Below, piece after piece: positions 5,179-10,910 of a DNA stretch of 11,712 bases. Source of the stretch: Minisyncoccota bacterium (lineage in GTDB: Bacteria > Patescibacteriota > Minisyncoccia > Phycocordibacterales > UBA2100); NCBI GenBank assembly GCA_018061585.1, contig JAGOTU010000021.1, positions 1-11,712 of the forward strand. The letters run 5' to 3'. Numbering within the stretch: the first letter of the stretch is position 1; each line of letters opens with the position of its first letter. The notes under the pieces are model-generated. The model worked only from the letters and a program-made list of their open reading frames with translations. It ran no database searches and was not told the DNA's origin. The position numbers and the translations under genes were made by a program.

Positions 5179-5301
5179 TTTGTGCCGCTCTCGTCCTATT
5201 ACGACTGTTCGCCGTACTGGCGCTTCTTGTTCATTTCTTTCAATCGTGCCTCTGATTTCTTCTTTGCTTCAGGTGTATGATTCTCCGGCTTGATCTCCCA
5301 C
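5179..5301 (-). repeat. Direct repeat copy A (123 bp), duplicate of a gene 3' end
   Basis: This segment matches 5338-5460 without gaps over 123 bp with 9 differences by my count (about 93% identity). The repeat includes the last third of the adjacent hypothetical gene plus the first part of its 3' flank (GAGCGGCACAAA). The two copies are offset by 159 bp. Confidence 0.9.
5199..5301 (-). pseudogene. 3' remnant of a paralogue of the 111-aa hypothetical gene
   Basis: On the minus strand this copy still encodes WEIKPENHTPEAKKKSEARL followed by KEMNKKRQYGEQS and a TAA stop. That is the C-terminus of the neighbouring protein with one substitution (Arg to Gln). The codon just before the first Trp is TAG, and homology ends there, so no 5' part survives. 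Of the five coding differences I count, four are silent. This suggests that the copy diverged as part of an intact gene before most of it was deleted, rather than after a recent partial duplication. No product is expected. Confidence 0.7.
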
Positions 5302-5337
5302 TACCCCTCCGGGGCACGAGTAGCTGTTGCTCTGTAT

Positions 5338-5460
5338 TTTGTGCCGCTCTCTTACTGCTACGACCGTTCGCCGTACTGGCGCTTTTTGTTCATCTCTTTC
5401 AATCGTGCCTCTGATTTCTTTTTTGCCTCAGGTGTATGATTCTCCGGCTTGATCTCCCAC
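5338..5460 (-). repeat. Direct repeat copy B (123 bp), inside the intact gene
   Basis: Partner of the repeat at 5179-5301. It covers the last 33 codons and stop of the 111-aa hypothetical gene and about 20 bp of its downstream flank. The 37 bp between the copies contain a small CCCC-GGA-GGGG hairpin without a U-tract. Confidence 0.9.
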
Positions 5461-5693
5461 CAAAACTTCTTGGAGAAATGCGGGGCTTTGTCGCAGACCG
5501 TTTTCAGATAGTAGAGGTCTTTCGTGGGAATAACCTGCAATAGTTTTCCCATGCGCCCCATTGATATCGGCGGCAGACCGTCCGGCACGCGCGCCTTGTT
5601 GAGTTCCTGACAGAAATAGCGCATCAGCTCCCCACGCTCGGTCTCATTGGTCTTCTTTTCGGAGAAATTCAGCTGAACGCCGATGTGCTTCAT
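5358..5693 (-). CDS. Hypothetical soluble protein (111 aa)
   Basis: The family is not recognised. The product starts MKHIGVQLNFSEKKTNETER. It has no signal peptide or TM segment, a central region with GLPPISMGRMGKLLQVIPTK followed by DLYYLKTVCDKAPHFSKKFWW, and a very basic Lys/Arg/Glu-rich tail of about 30 residues. The mix of aromatic and basic residues would suit nucleic-acid or ribosome binding, but this is a guess. Longer starts exist up to 5768, but the -10 TACAAT at 5705-5700 predicts transcription from exactly 5693, the A of this ATG. The gene is divergent from def. A truncated paralogue of its 3' end lies just downstream (5199-5301), so it was once a tandem pair. Confidence 0.75.
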   Translation of the reverse strand: MKHIGVQLNFSEKKTNETERGELMRYFCQELNKARVPDGLPPISMGRMGKLLQVIPTKDLYYLKTVCDKAPHFSKKFWWEIKPENHTPEAKKKSEARLKEMNKKRQYGERS

Positions 5694-5699
5694 GTTTCT

Positions 5700-5705
5700 A
5701 TTGTA
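5700..5705 (-). promoter_or_regulatory. -10 element placing the start at the ATG (leaderless)
   Basis: TACAAT on the minus strand at 5705-5700 predicts +1 at 5693, the first base of the start codon. No convincing -35 is seen at 16-18 bp. Confidence 0.5.
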
Positions 5706-5728
5706 CGCGTTGTACAGGATTTTTTGTA

Positions 5729-5756
5729 TTGCCAAATCATCCAAAAAACGTAATAG
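5729..5756 (+). promoter_or_regulatory. Candidate def-fmt promoter
   Basis: TTGCCA (5729-5734; five of six consensus bases) lies 16 bp before TAATAG (5751-5756). Transcription would start near 5763, about 15 nt upstream of the def ATG at 5779. The -10 is poor, so this is tentative. The site lies in the divergent region shared with the 111-aa hypothetical gene. Confidence 0.35.
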
Positions 5757-5778
5757 TGACCGAAACATTGCACTCGCT

Positions 5779-6309
5779 ATGCGTCAGATACTCCCCGAAA
5801 ACGAAAATCCGATCCTGCGGTCGGTCGCAAAAGAAATACCGGTGTCCGAGATCGGGTCTGATCCGATTCGTGCCCTCATACGTGACATGAAAAAGCTTCT
5901 CAAGAATGAGGAGTACGGTGTCGCACTCGCGGCCCCACAGGTCGGTGAGTCGGTGCGGCTTTTCATTGTGTCCGGCCGCTCGCTCGCGCGCGCAGCCCAA
6001 GACGAGGACGACGAAAGCGAACCCGTCCCGCTGCCCGATCAGGTCTACATCAATCCCCAGATCGTGAACGTATCCCGCAAAAAGCTCGATAAGCACGAGG
6101 GCTGTCTCTCGGTTCGAGGAAAGTGGGGCATGGTCCCGCGTGCCGAAAAGGCAACGGTGCGCGCCTACGACGAGAACGGCGCCAAGATAATGCGCGGTGC
6201 GTCCGGATTTCTAGCACACATTTTTCAGCACGAGATGGATCACTTGGAGGGCATTCTCTATACAGATAAAGCAGTAGAACTCTATGAAGACGAACATGAG
6301 CGCGCCTGA
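5779..6309 (+). CDS. def: Peptide deformylase
   Basis: Metalloenzyme that removes the formyl group from the N-terminal Met of nascent proteins. The three family motifs are present in the 176-aa product: GVALAAPQ at residues 47-54, EGCLS at 107-111 (Cys109 metal ligand), and HEMDH at 151-155 (His151 and His155 metal ligands, Glu152 catalytic). Motif 1 normally reads GxGLAAPQ; here the second Gly is Ala. An acidic insertion (about 71-86, rich in Asp/Glu) lies between motifs 1 and 2. I chose the ATG at 5779 because the protein then begins MRQILPENENPILR, the usual distance from the first helix; longer ORF starts add residues unlike the family. fmt overlaps the 3' end, giving the classic def-fmt pair. 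Confidence 0.95.
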   Translation: MRQILPENENPILRSVAKEIPVSEIGSDPIRALIRDMKKLLKNEEYGVALAAPQVGESVRLFIVSGRSLARAAQDEDDESEPVPLPDQVYINPQIVNVSRKKLDKHEGCLSVRGKWGMVPRAEKATVRAYDENGAKIMRGASGFLAHIFQHEMDHLEGILYTDKAVELYEDEHERA

Positions 6310-7165
6310 GTTCGTATTTTTCGGGACCGGAGCGATCGCGCAATACGTGCTCGAGGAATTGATCGGTGCAGGACTCTATCCGTCAGTTGTCGTTACCTCA
6401 CCCGATAAACCTCAGGGTCGCGGACTCACCCTCTCTCCTTCCCCGATCGGCGTACTCGCGGAGAATCTCGCTCTCCCGCTCTTGAAACCCCTGCGCATCG
6501 ACGATGATACTGTCCGCGAACTCACACGCATCCCGCACGAACTATTCGTGGTAGCTGATTACGGTGCACTCTTGAGAAAAGCAGTTCTCGACATCCCGGC
6601 CAAAGGCACGCTCAATATGCATCCGTCACTCCTACCGCGATTACGAGGCCCCTCACCGATACGCTCAGCAATTCTTACCGACGAAGCACATACTGGGGTC
6701 ACCATAATGGTGCTCGACGAGGAAATGGACCACGGGCCGATCGTCGCACAGCGAAAAGTTCCCGTGGAACCCTGGCCACCACATGCCGCATATCTCGAGG
6801 AAAAGCTCGCGCGTGAAGGCGGTAAGCTGCTCGCGGAAATGATCCCCCTCTATATAAGCGGCGAGATCGAGGCACGACCGCAGAATCACGACATCGCGAC
6901 CTACACCAAGAAGTTCGAGAAGCAGGATGGGAAGCTCGATTTTTTGGCCGACGCCTATCTAAATTTACTGAAGATCCGCGCATACGAAGGATGGCCGGGC
7001 GCATTCGCATTCTTTGAGCGCAATGGAAAACGGATCCGTGTGCAGATACTCGACGCCCATGTCGTCAACGACATACTCGTTCTTGATGTCGTAAAGCCCG
7101 AAGGTAAACAGGCGATGCCCTATAGTGAGTTCATCCTATCCGGTGCAACGCCGGTAATGGAATGA
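6296..7165 (+). CDS. fmt: Methionyl-tRNA formyltransferase
   Basis: Transfers a formyl group from 10-formyl-tetrahydrofolate to Met-tRNA-fMet for initiation. The product is 289 aa, slightly short of E. coli Fmt (about 315 aa). The Rossmann start EFVFFGTG is followed by SPDKPQGRG (35-43), the equivalent of the PDRPAGRG block. The catalytic block NMHPSLLPRLRG has Asn107 and His109, and the second block TGVTIMVLDEEMDHG has Asp145, matching the catalytic Asn/His/Asp trio. A smaller, reduced C-terminal OB-like domain follows from about residue 200. The ATG at 6296 overlaps def by 14 nt, and an alternative in-frame ATG at 6284 would add four residues. It converges with hpf after 6 nt with no visible terminator. 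Confidence 0.93.
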   Translation: MSAPEFVFFGTGAIAQYVLEELIGAGLYPSVVVTSPDKPQGRGLTLSPSPIGVLAENLALPLLKPLRIDDDTVRELTRIPHELFVVADYGALLRKAVLDIPAKGTLNMHPSLLPRLRGPSPIRSAILTDEAHTGVTIMVLDEEMDHGPIVAQRKVPVEPWPPHAAYLEEKLAREGGKLLAEMIPLYISGEIEARPQNHDIATYTKKFEKQDGKLDFLADAYLNLLKIRAYEGWPGAFAFFERNGKRIRVQILDAHVVNDILVLDVVKPEGKQAMPYSEFILSGATPVME

Positions 7166-7171
7166 TCGACA

Positions 7172-7540
7172 CTATCTTCCCGCCTTCAGCACCAGTTTAA
7201 TTTTTGCTCCTTCTCGCTTCTCGTCTGTCAGCCGGACCGTTTTTTGTTTCTTGAGCTGCTTTGCCGCTTCCGCTTTTGCATTATCGATCGCGGCATTGAT
7301 GGTGGCCTCATTATTGACGGCACGCACCGGCTTGCGACGCGGCGCGCGAATAGTGAATTCGGCAAAATACAAATGATCCCCGTGGCGCGGGCGCCCTGCA
7401 GCGCGTCCGAGCTCGATCTCGCATCGCGAGACGGGTGAATCAGCACCAAGCAGCTTTTCGAGCGCCTTGATCCGGATATCGAGATATTTTCGTGTTGCCG
7501 TGCTCAGTTCGAAATCCTTTGTTTTGATCCGAACATTCAT
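7172..7540 (-). CDS. hpf: Short ribosome hibernation promoting factor (HPF/RaiA family)
   Basis: HPF/RaiA proteins bind the decoding centre of the 30S subunit and silence ribosomes in stress or stationary phase. The 122-aa product has the family's beta-alpha-beta-beta-beta-alpha pattern: MNVRIKTKDFELSTATRKYL leading into helix 1 (to about 31), strands through EIELGRAAGR and LYFAEFTIRA, then ATINAAIDNAKAEAAKQLKK as helix 2, which holds the family's AAID motif, and a basic tail. There is no long C-terminal dimerisation domain, so it is the short type. The longest ORF begins at 7630, but its first 30 residues run through a terminator and promoter and do not resemble the family, so I chose the ATG at 7540, 1 nt after the predicted transcription start. 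Confidence 0.9.
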   Translation of the reverse strand: MNVRIKTKDFELSTATRKYLDIRIKALEKLLGADSPVSRCEIELGRAAGRPRHGDHLYFAEFTIRAPRRKPVRAVNNEATINAAIDNAKAEAAKQLKKQKTVRLTDEKREGAKIKLVLKAGR

Positions 7541-7547
7541 ATACTTA

Positions 7548-7553
7548 ATTGTA
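7548..7553 (-). promoter_or_regulatory. hpf -10 element (near-leaderless)
   Basis: TACAAT on the minus strand (7553-7548) predicts +1 at 7541, one base before the hpf ATG at 7540. No clear -35 is seen at the usual distance. Confidence 0.5.
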
Positions 7554-7579
7554 CACCTATGCATGATGAGCGCCATGTG

Positions 7580-7608
7580 AAAAACCCATCGGCGAGAACG
7601 CCGATGGG
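7580..7608 (-). terminator. Intrinsic terminator of the upstream hypothetical gene
   Basis: In the minus direction CCCATCGGCG and CGCCGATGGG form a perfect 10-bp stem with a TTCT loop, followed by TTTTT. It lies 27 nt past the stop of the gene ending at 7636 and insulates hpf from it. Confidence 0.92.
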
Positions 7609-7635
7609 TCGAAATGAGCAGCTGCAACACATTAA

Positions 7636-8067
7636 CTAGTAGTGAACGATCTCAGCGACACGCTCGAACCGCGCCCTATACGGGTTGCCATCCTCACACA
7701 CCAGGGTCAGGAACCCCTCGGTATCGACAAGCGGGATCGTCTTCCATTTGCCGGAAAATAATCCTTCCTTGCGAACTTCACTCACAGGAATGATCGGGAC
7801 GATGAACATCCTCTCAGCGCTCACGAGTTTCGTACTGGAGCGGATGACGCCGTACACGGCGTAGTGCTCGTCGGATTCAGCGTCGGTGCGCTTATACACG
7901 CCACCCGGTACGAAGAGCGAAATGCCAAGTCGTGCTGAATGCGCGGCTTGGACGTTATGTTCCTGTCGTGCCCTGTAGTACGCCTGGACGAGTTTGTTAC
8001 ATTCTTCAAGTCTCGTTTTCAGTTCGTCAGCCGAAAGAACCGGCTGCGAGATCGGACGAATTTTCAT
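7636..8067 (-). CDS. Hypothetical soluble protein (143 aa)
   Basis: The family is not recognised. The product begins MKIRPISQPVLSADELKTRL. Residues 13-45 look like an alpha-helical segment rich in Glu, Arg and Gln (EECNKLVQAYYRARQEHN). The rest looks like beta strands: ISLFVPGGVYKR, HYAVYGVIRSS, MFIVPIIPVS, GKWKTIPLVDTEGFLTLVCE. There is no signal peptide or TM segment. It has its own expression signals: a TATATA/TATAAA -10 region, a leader of about 28 nt with GGGGA 10 nt before the ATG, and a perfect terminator. Like the gene at 3710-4015, it looks like a stand-alone unit. I cannot assign a function. Confidence 0.8.
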   Translation of the reverse strand: MKIRPISQPVLSADELKTRLEECNKLVQAYYRARQEHNVQAAHSARLGISLFVPGGVYKRTDAESDEHYAVYGVIRSSTKLVSAERMFIVPIIPVSEVRKEGLFSGKWKTIPLVDTEGFLTLVCEDGNPYRARFERVAEIVHY

Positions 8068-8101
8068 TACCTAATGTTCCCCTTTTCGTTGCAGTCCCCT
8101 C

Positions 8102-8129
8102 TTTATATACAGAAATACAATGCTTCTGT
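8102..8129 (-). promoter_or_regulatory. Promoter region with inverted repeat for the 143-aa gene
   Basis: On the minus strand TATATAAA (8109-8102) offers overlapping -10 hexamers, giving a start near 8095. Immediately upstream, ACAGAA and TTCTGT (8109-8129) form a 6-bp inverted repeat with a 9-bp spacer, placed like an operator just upstream of the -10. No good -35 is seen. Confidence 0.4.
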
Positions 8130-8143
8130 CGAACTGTGTATTA

Positions 8144-8785
8144 CTATTTCTCGCGTTCGTATCGGCCAATCAGCGTCGTTGATGCAAGAACGTGACCGTC
8201 CATGGCGGCGCGCACGTCTTCTACACGCGCACCCTCCGAAAGCTCAAGTGTTGTATCGAGCGCGTACAGATCAAGGTAGTAGCGATGCTCTGTCGGCTCG
8301 TATTGCGGCGGCGGACACATCCCCATGTAGCCGGACACACCGTTGCCACTCGCACCCTGCACACCCACGATCTCTCCCTGGGCGATCTCGACCGTCTCAG
8401 GCGGTATGTTGAATACATTCCAGTGCAAAAACGTTCCGTCACGCTTCAGATTCTTTGGAATGTCGTGGTCTTCCATGATGATGACGAGCGAACGCGCGTT
8501 CTCTGGCGTACCTTTGATCGAGAGTGGCGGTGATATCTGCTTTGCGTCGCAAGTGTGCGCGACCGGTATCGATCCTCCGTCGGCGTACGCACTGCTTGTG
8601 ACTGAAAAAACAGCGTCGCGAACGACCGATGTTGATGTCGAAACTTCCGGAAATGTTGACGAATACAAAACGAATCGATCCGAGAAATACAGATAAGTGA
8701 CGGTTAGCATGACCAAAAGCCATAACGCGCCGACGATATAGAACGCAGCTTTTGAAGGTTTTGCTTCTGAATGTCCTCCTGCCAT
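8144..8785 (-). CDS. Membrane-anchored PEBP-like protein (YbhB/YbcL family)
   Basis: PEBP-fold proteins bind anionic or phospholipid-like ligands; the bacterial YbhB/YbcL branch has mostly unknown function. The 213-aa product has a short basic N-terminus, a TM anchor (about 14-35), a Ser/Thr-rich linker (about 42-56), then the domain: FSVTSSAYADGGSIPVAHTC, ISPPLSI, SLVIIMEDHDIP (DPDxP region, with His for Pro, 105-110), FLHWNVFNIPPE, GYMGMCPPP (usual GPCPP), EHRYYLDLYALD (ligand-site His/Arg), and HVLASTTLIGRYER. The anchor implies an extracytoplasmic domain. The ATG at 8785 is 1 nt after the MFS stop (TGATATG), so the genes are translationally coupled. Longer starts would lie inside the MFS gene and were rejected. 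Confidence 0.92.
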   Translation of the reverse strand: MAGGHSEAKPSKAAFYIVGALWLLVMLTVTYLYFSDRFVLYSSTFPEVSTSTSVVRDAVFSVTSSAYADGGSIPVAHTCDAKQISPPLSIKGTPENARSLVIIMEDHDIPKNLKRDGTFLHWNVFNIPPETVEIAQGEIVGVQGASGNGVSGYMGMCPPPQYEPTEHRYYLDLYALDTTLELSEGARVEDVRAAMDGHVLASTTLIGRYEREK

Positions 8786-8786
8786 A

Positions 8787-10214
8787 TCAGTGTGTCGCCG
8801 GCGCACGGGATGGACCGGCCGACACTTTGAATAGTAACGCAACGCCTGCAGCAATGAACGCTGCGACTGCGCCAACGAGGAACGCTGCTTGGTATCCACC
8901 GTTGAGCGCGACCAGCTGATCGACTCCCGCTTCGCCTAAGATGCCGGTGCGCGACGCCGCGATCGAGGCCAAGATAGCGAGCCCGAGTGCTCCGCCCATC
9001 ATGAATGCCGTATTCAGAACGCCGGAGGCAAGACCTGATTCCGCTTCCGGAACCTCACTTGTTGCAGCAAGCAGAAGCGGATTGAATGCCATGCCCGCAC
9101 CTATCCCGAGTCCGATCATGCCCGGCAGCACATGTACCCAGTAACTGCCATCAGCCGGCGCAAAACCGAACGCTGCGAGGCTGAGTCCCACAAGCGTCAT
9201 GCCGAGCGCAAGCGGACCGCGTGTGCCAAAACGCATAACCACGGCAGCGGAAAGTCCGAGCGAGAAGACGGCCATGATCACGTTCGTCGGCAAGAATGAG
9301 AGACCCACTTGGAGTGGATCAAATCCGAGCACGAGCTGTAAGTAGAGCGCTGATATAAAGAATGCAGCAAACATCGCTGCCGACCACAAAATACCGACAC
9401 AGCTCGCGATCATGATGTTTCGGTCACGAAATATATGCAACGGCACCAGTGGCGCACGCACTTTTCCTTCTAACACAAGAAATCCGAGTAAGAGCGCGAG
9501 CGCGCCGCCAAACAAACCGAGTGTGCGGGGAGATAGCCAGCCGGAGGCGTTACCACCCACGATCGCATACACAGCAAGCATGAGTGCCCCCGTAATGAGG
9601 ACGGCGCCCCCAAGGTCGAGTCGATCGTGCACCTCTTCTGCGCGGGAGTGCGGCAAATACGCGCGACTTGCAAAAAATACCGTGATACCGATCGGAACGT
9701 TCACAAGAAAGTTCCAGTGCCAGTCAAATGAATTCGTCAGGAGTCCACCAAGGAGAACACCGATCGCCCCTCCACCGGCCGCGACGAATCCGAATAGCCC
9801 CATCGCACGCGCTCGCTCGCGCGGGTCAGTGAAGATAGTAAGAATCAGAGACAACGCGACGGCAGACACAACAGCTCCGCCAATACCCTGCAGCGCACGC
9901 GCAATGACAAGGAGCCCCTGCGTCTGTGCAATCCCACACAAAAGCGACGCCACCGTGAACGCGACGATACCGGCAAGAAAAATGCGTCGATGGCCGTAGA
10001 TGTCGCCGAGGCGCCCGCCAAGCAGGAGACATCCGCTGTAGGTAAGCAAAAATGCATTCACCACCCAGACGAGCGTGGTCTCGGTAAAGCCGAGGTCGGT
10101 TCGGATCGAGGGTAGTGCCACGTTCACAATGGTCATATCAACGACGATCATCAGATCGCCGAGACAAAGCAGTATGAGCGCGATCCATCGCGCACGTCCT
10201 TCCAGTGCATTCAT
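8787..10214 (-). CDS. MFS drug:proton antiporter, DHA2 (EmrB/QacA-type, 14 TM)
   Basis: Proton-driven efflux pump of the major facilitator superfamily. The 475-aa product shows the DHA2 signatures: MIVVDMTIVNVALPSI in TM1 (22-37, motif D1), GGRLGDIYGHRR (66-77, motif A), an R-A-L-Q-G segment with Arg106 and Gln109 (motif B), and AGGGAIGVLLGG (147-158, motif C with the usual Pro replaced by Val). Length and hydrophobic spacing fit 14 TM helices. It resembles actinobacterial-type multidrug exporters, so horizontal origin is possible but only a guess. Overlapping TATTCT sequences at 10230-10220 on the minus strand would start transcription within a few bases of the ATG at 10214. PEBP follows after 1 nt, which suggests a joint role. 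The substrate cannot be inferred. Confidence 0.93.
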   Translation of the reverse strand: MNALEGRARWIALILLCLGDLMIVVDMTIVNVALPSIRTDLGFTETTLVWVVNAFLLTYSGCLLLGGRLGDIYGHRRIFLAGIVAFTVASLLCGIAQTQGLLVIARALQGIGGAVVSAVALSLILTIFTDPRERARAMGLFGFVAAGGGAIGVLLGGLLTNSFDWHWNFLVNVPIGITVFFASRAYLPHSRAEEVHDRLDLGGAVLITGALMLAVYAIVGGNASGWLSPRTLGLFGGALALLLGFLVLEGKVRAPLVPLHIFRDRNIMIASCVGILWSAAMFAAFFISALYLQLVLGFDPLQVGLSFLPTNVIMAVFSLGLSAAVVMRFGTRGPLALGMTLVGLSLAAFGFAPADGSYWVHVLPGMIGLGIGAGMAFNPLLLAATSEVPEAESGLASGVLNTAFMMGGALGLAILASIAASRTGILGEAGVDQLVALNGGYQAAFLVGAVAAFIAAGVALLFKVSAGPSRAPATH

Positions 10215-10219
10215 ACATC

Positions 10220-10230
10220 AGAATAGAATA
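10220..10230 (-). promoter_or_regulatory. MFS-PEBP operon -10 region
   Basis: The minus strand reads TATTCTATTCT, two overlapping -10-like hexamers (10230-10225 and 10225-10220). Depending on which is used, transcription would start about 4 nt upstream of the ATG at 10214 or at the ATG itself. No convincing -35 is visible. Confidence 0.35.
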
Positions 10231-10245
10231 TCGGACGATTGTAGC

Positions 10246-10257
10246 TGACTATGGTCA
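10246..10257. promoter_or_regulatory. Short inverted repeat in the MFS/yciB divergent region
   Basis: TGAC-TATG-GTCA is a perfect 4+4 inverted repeat near the middle of the divergent intergenic region (10215-10292). Efflux genes are often repressor-controlled, so this could be part of an operator, but a palindrome this short is easily due to chance. Confidence 0.2.
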
Positions 10258-10280
10258 TTCTGGGTATATCCGAGCAATGA

Positions 10281-10286
10281 TACGAT
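10281..10286 (+). promoter_or_regulatory. yciB-like gene -10 element (leaderless)
   Basis: TACGAT (four of six consensus bases) predicts +1 at 10293, exactly the A of the second in-frame ATG. The first ATG at 10287 directly abuts the -10 and would lie upstream of the transcript. Confidence 0.45.
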
Positions 10287-10292
10287 ATGCGG

Positions 10293-10862
10293 ATGTTTAC
10301 GAAGGGGTTCTTCGCGTCCGTCACGATCGAGTTCGGACCGGTCGTCATTTTTTTCGTGATCGCGCGACAGTACGGCATCTTTGCAGGAACCGCGTCACTC
10401 GTCGCCACCACTATCCTCGCATTGATATGGTCACTTATTCGCGATAACCGCATTCCTCTTTTTTCCCTCATTTCGAGTGCATTCGTACTGCTGTTCGGCA
10501 GCGCAACCCTTATCTGGCATGATCCGTACTGGGTAGTGCTTGAGTACACTCTATATAACGGCCTGTTCGGGATCGTGCTGCTTCTCGGGTATTTGTACGG
10601 CCACGGCCTATTGAAACAGCTCTTCGGGACGATGTTCCACATCACGGATGACGGCTGGAAGATACTTTCTATCCGTTGGTCGTTCTTTTTTTTGCTAGTT
10701 GCGTTCGGGAATGAATTCATATGGCGAATGTACGGTGAGGGTCCGTGGGTGCACTACCGGTTATTGGCCGCACTGTTCCTCTGCTTATTCGGCATATCGC
10801 AATTTTTCCTGGCTCGCGCGCACCGTCTATCGCACGCCTCCCCATGGGGATTGCGCATGTAG
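10293..10862 (+). CDS. yciB: YciB/IspZ family (septation protein A-like) inner-membrane protein
   Basis: The family is a multi-pass membrane protein linked in Proteobacteria to septation and cell-envelope maintenance; its molecular role is unclear. The 189-aa product has about five TM segments. Family blocks are visible: EFGPVVIFFVIARQYGIFAG near the start, a basic loop, FVLLFGSATLIWHDPYWVVLEYTLYNG (the G-x-T-L-x-x-x-x/K-P-T region, here without KPT), then DDGWKILSIRWSFFFLLVAFGNEFIW, matching the W-x-x-L-x-x-x-W...F...N-E-x-x-W block. Start choice follows the -10 at 10281-10286; the ATG at 10287 adds only two residues. It is divergent from the MFS gene and converges on the amine oxidase gene. 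No terminator is evident after it. Confidence 0.88.
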   Translation: MFTKGFFASVTIEFGPVVIFFVIARQYGIFAGTASLVATTILALIWSLIRDNRIPLFSLISSAFVLLFGSATLIWHDPYWVVLEYTLYNGLFGIVLLLGYLYGHGLLKQLFGTMFHITDDGWKILSIRWSFFFLLVAFGNEFIWRMYGEGPWVHYRLLAALFLCLFGISQFFLARAHRLSHASPWGLRM

Positions 10863-10910
10863 TTCTCTCGTCTTTACACGCCACTCAGGTACCAATTCAG
10901 AAGAACGACA

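Noticed and set aside
5301..5337. Terminator between the two repeat copies
   Set aside because: The CCCC-GGA-GGGG hairpin is not followed by a U-tract on either strand.
9412..9999. 195-aa plus-strand ORF antisense to the MFS gene
   Set aside because: A shadow of a GC-biased coding strand; Ser/Pro/Arg-rich and without family features.
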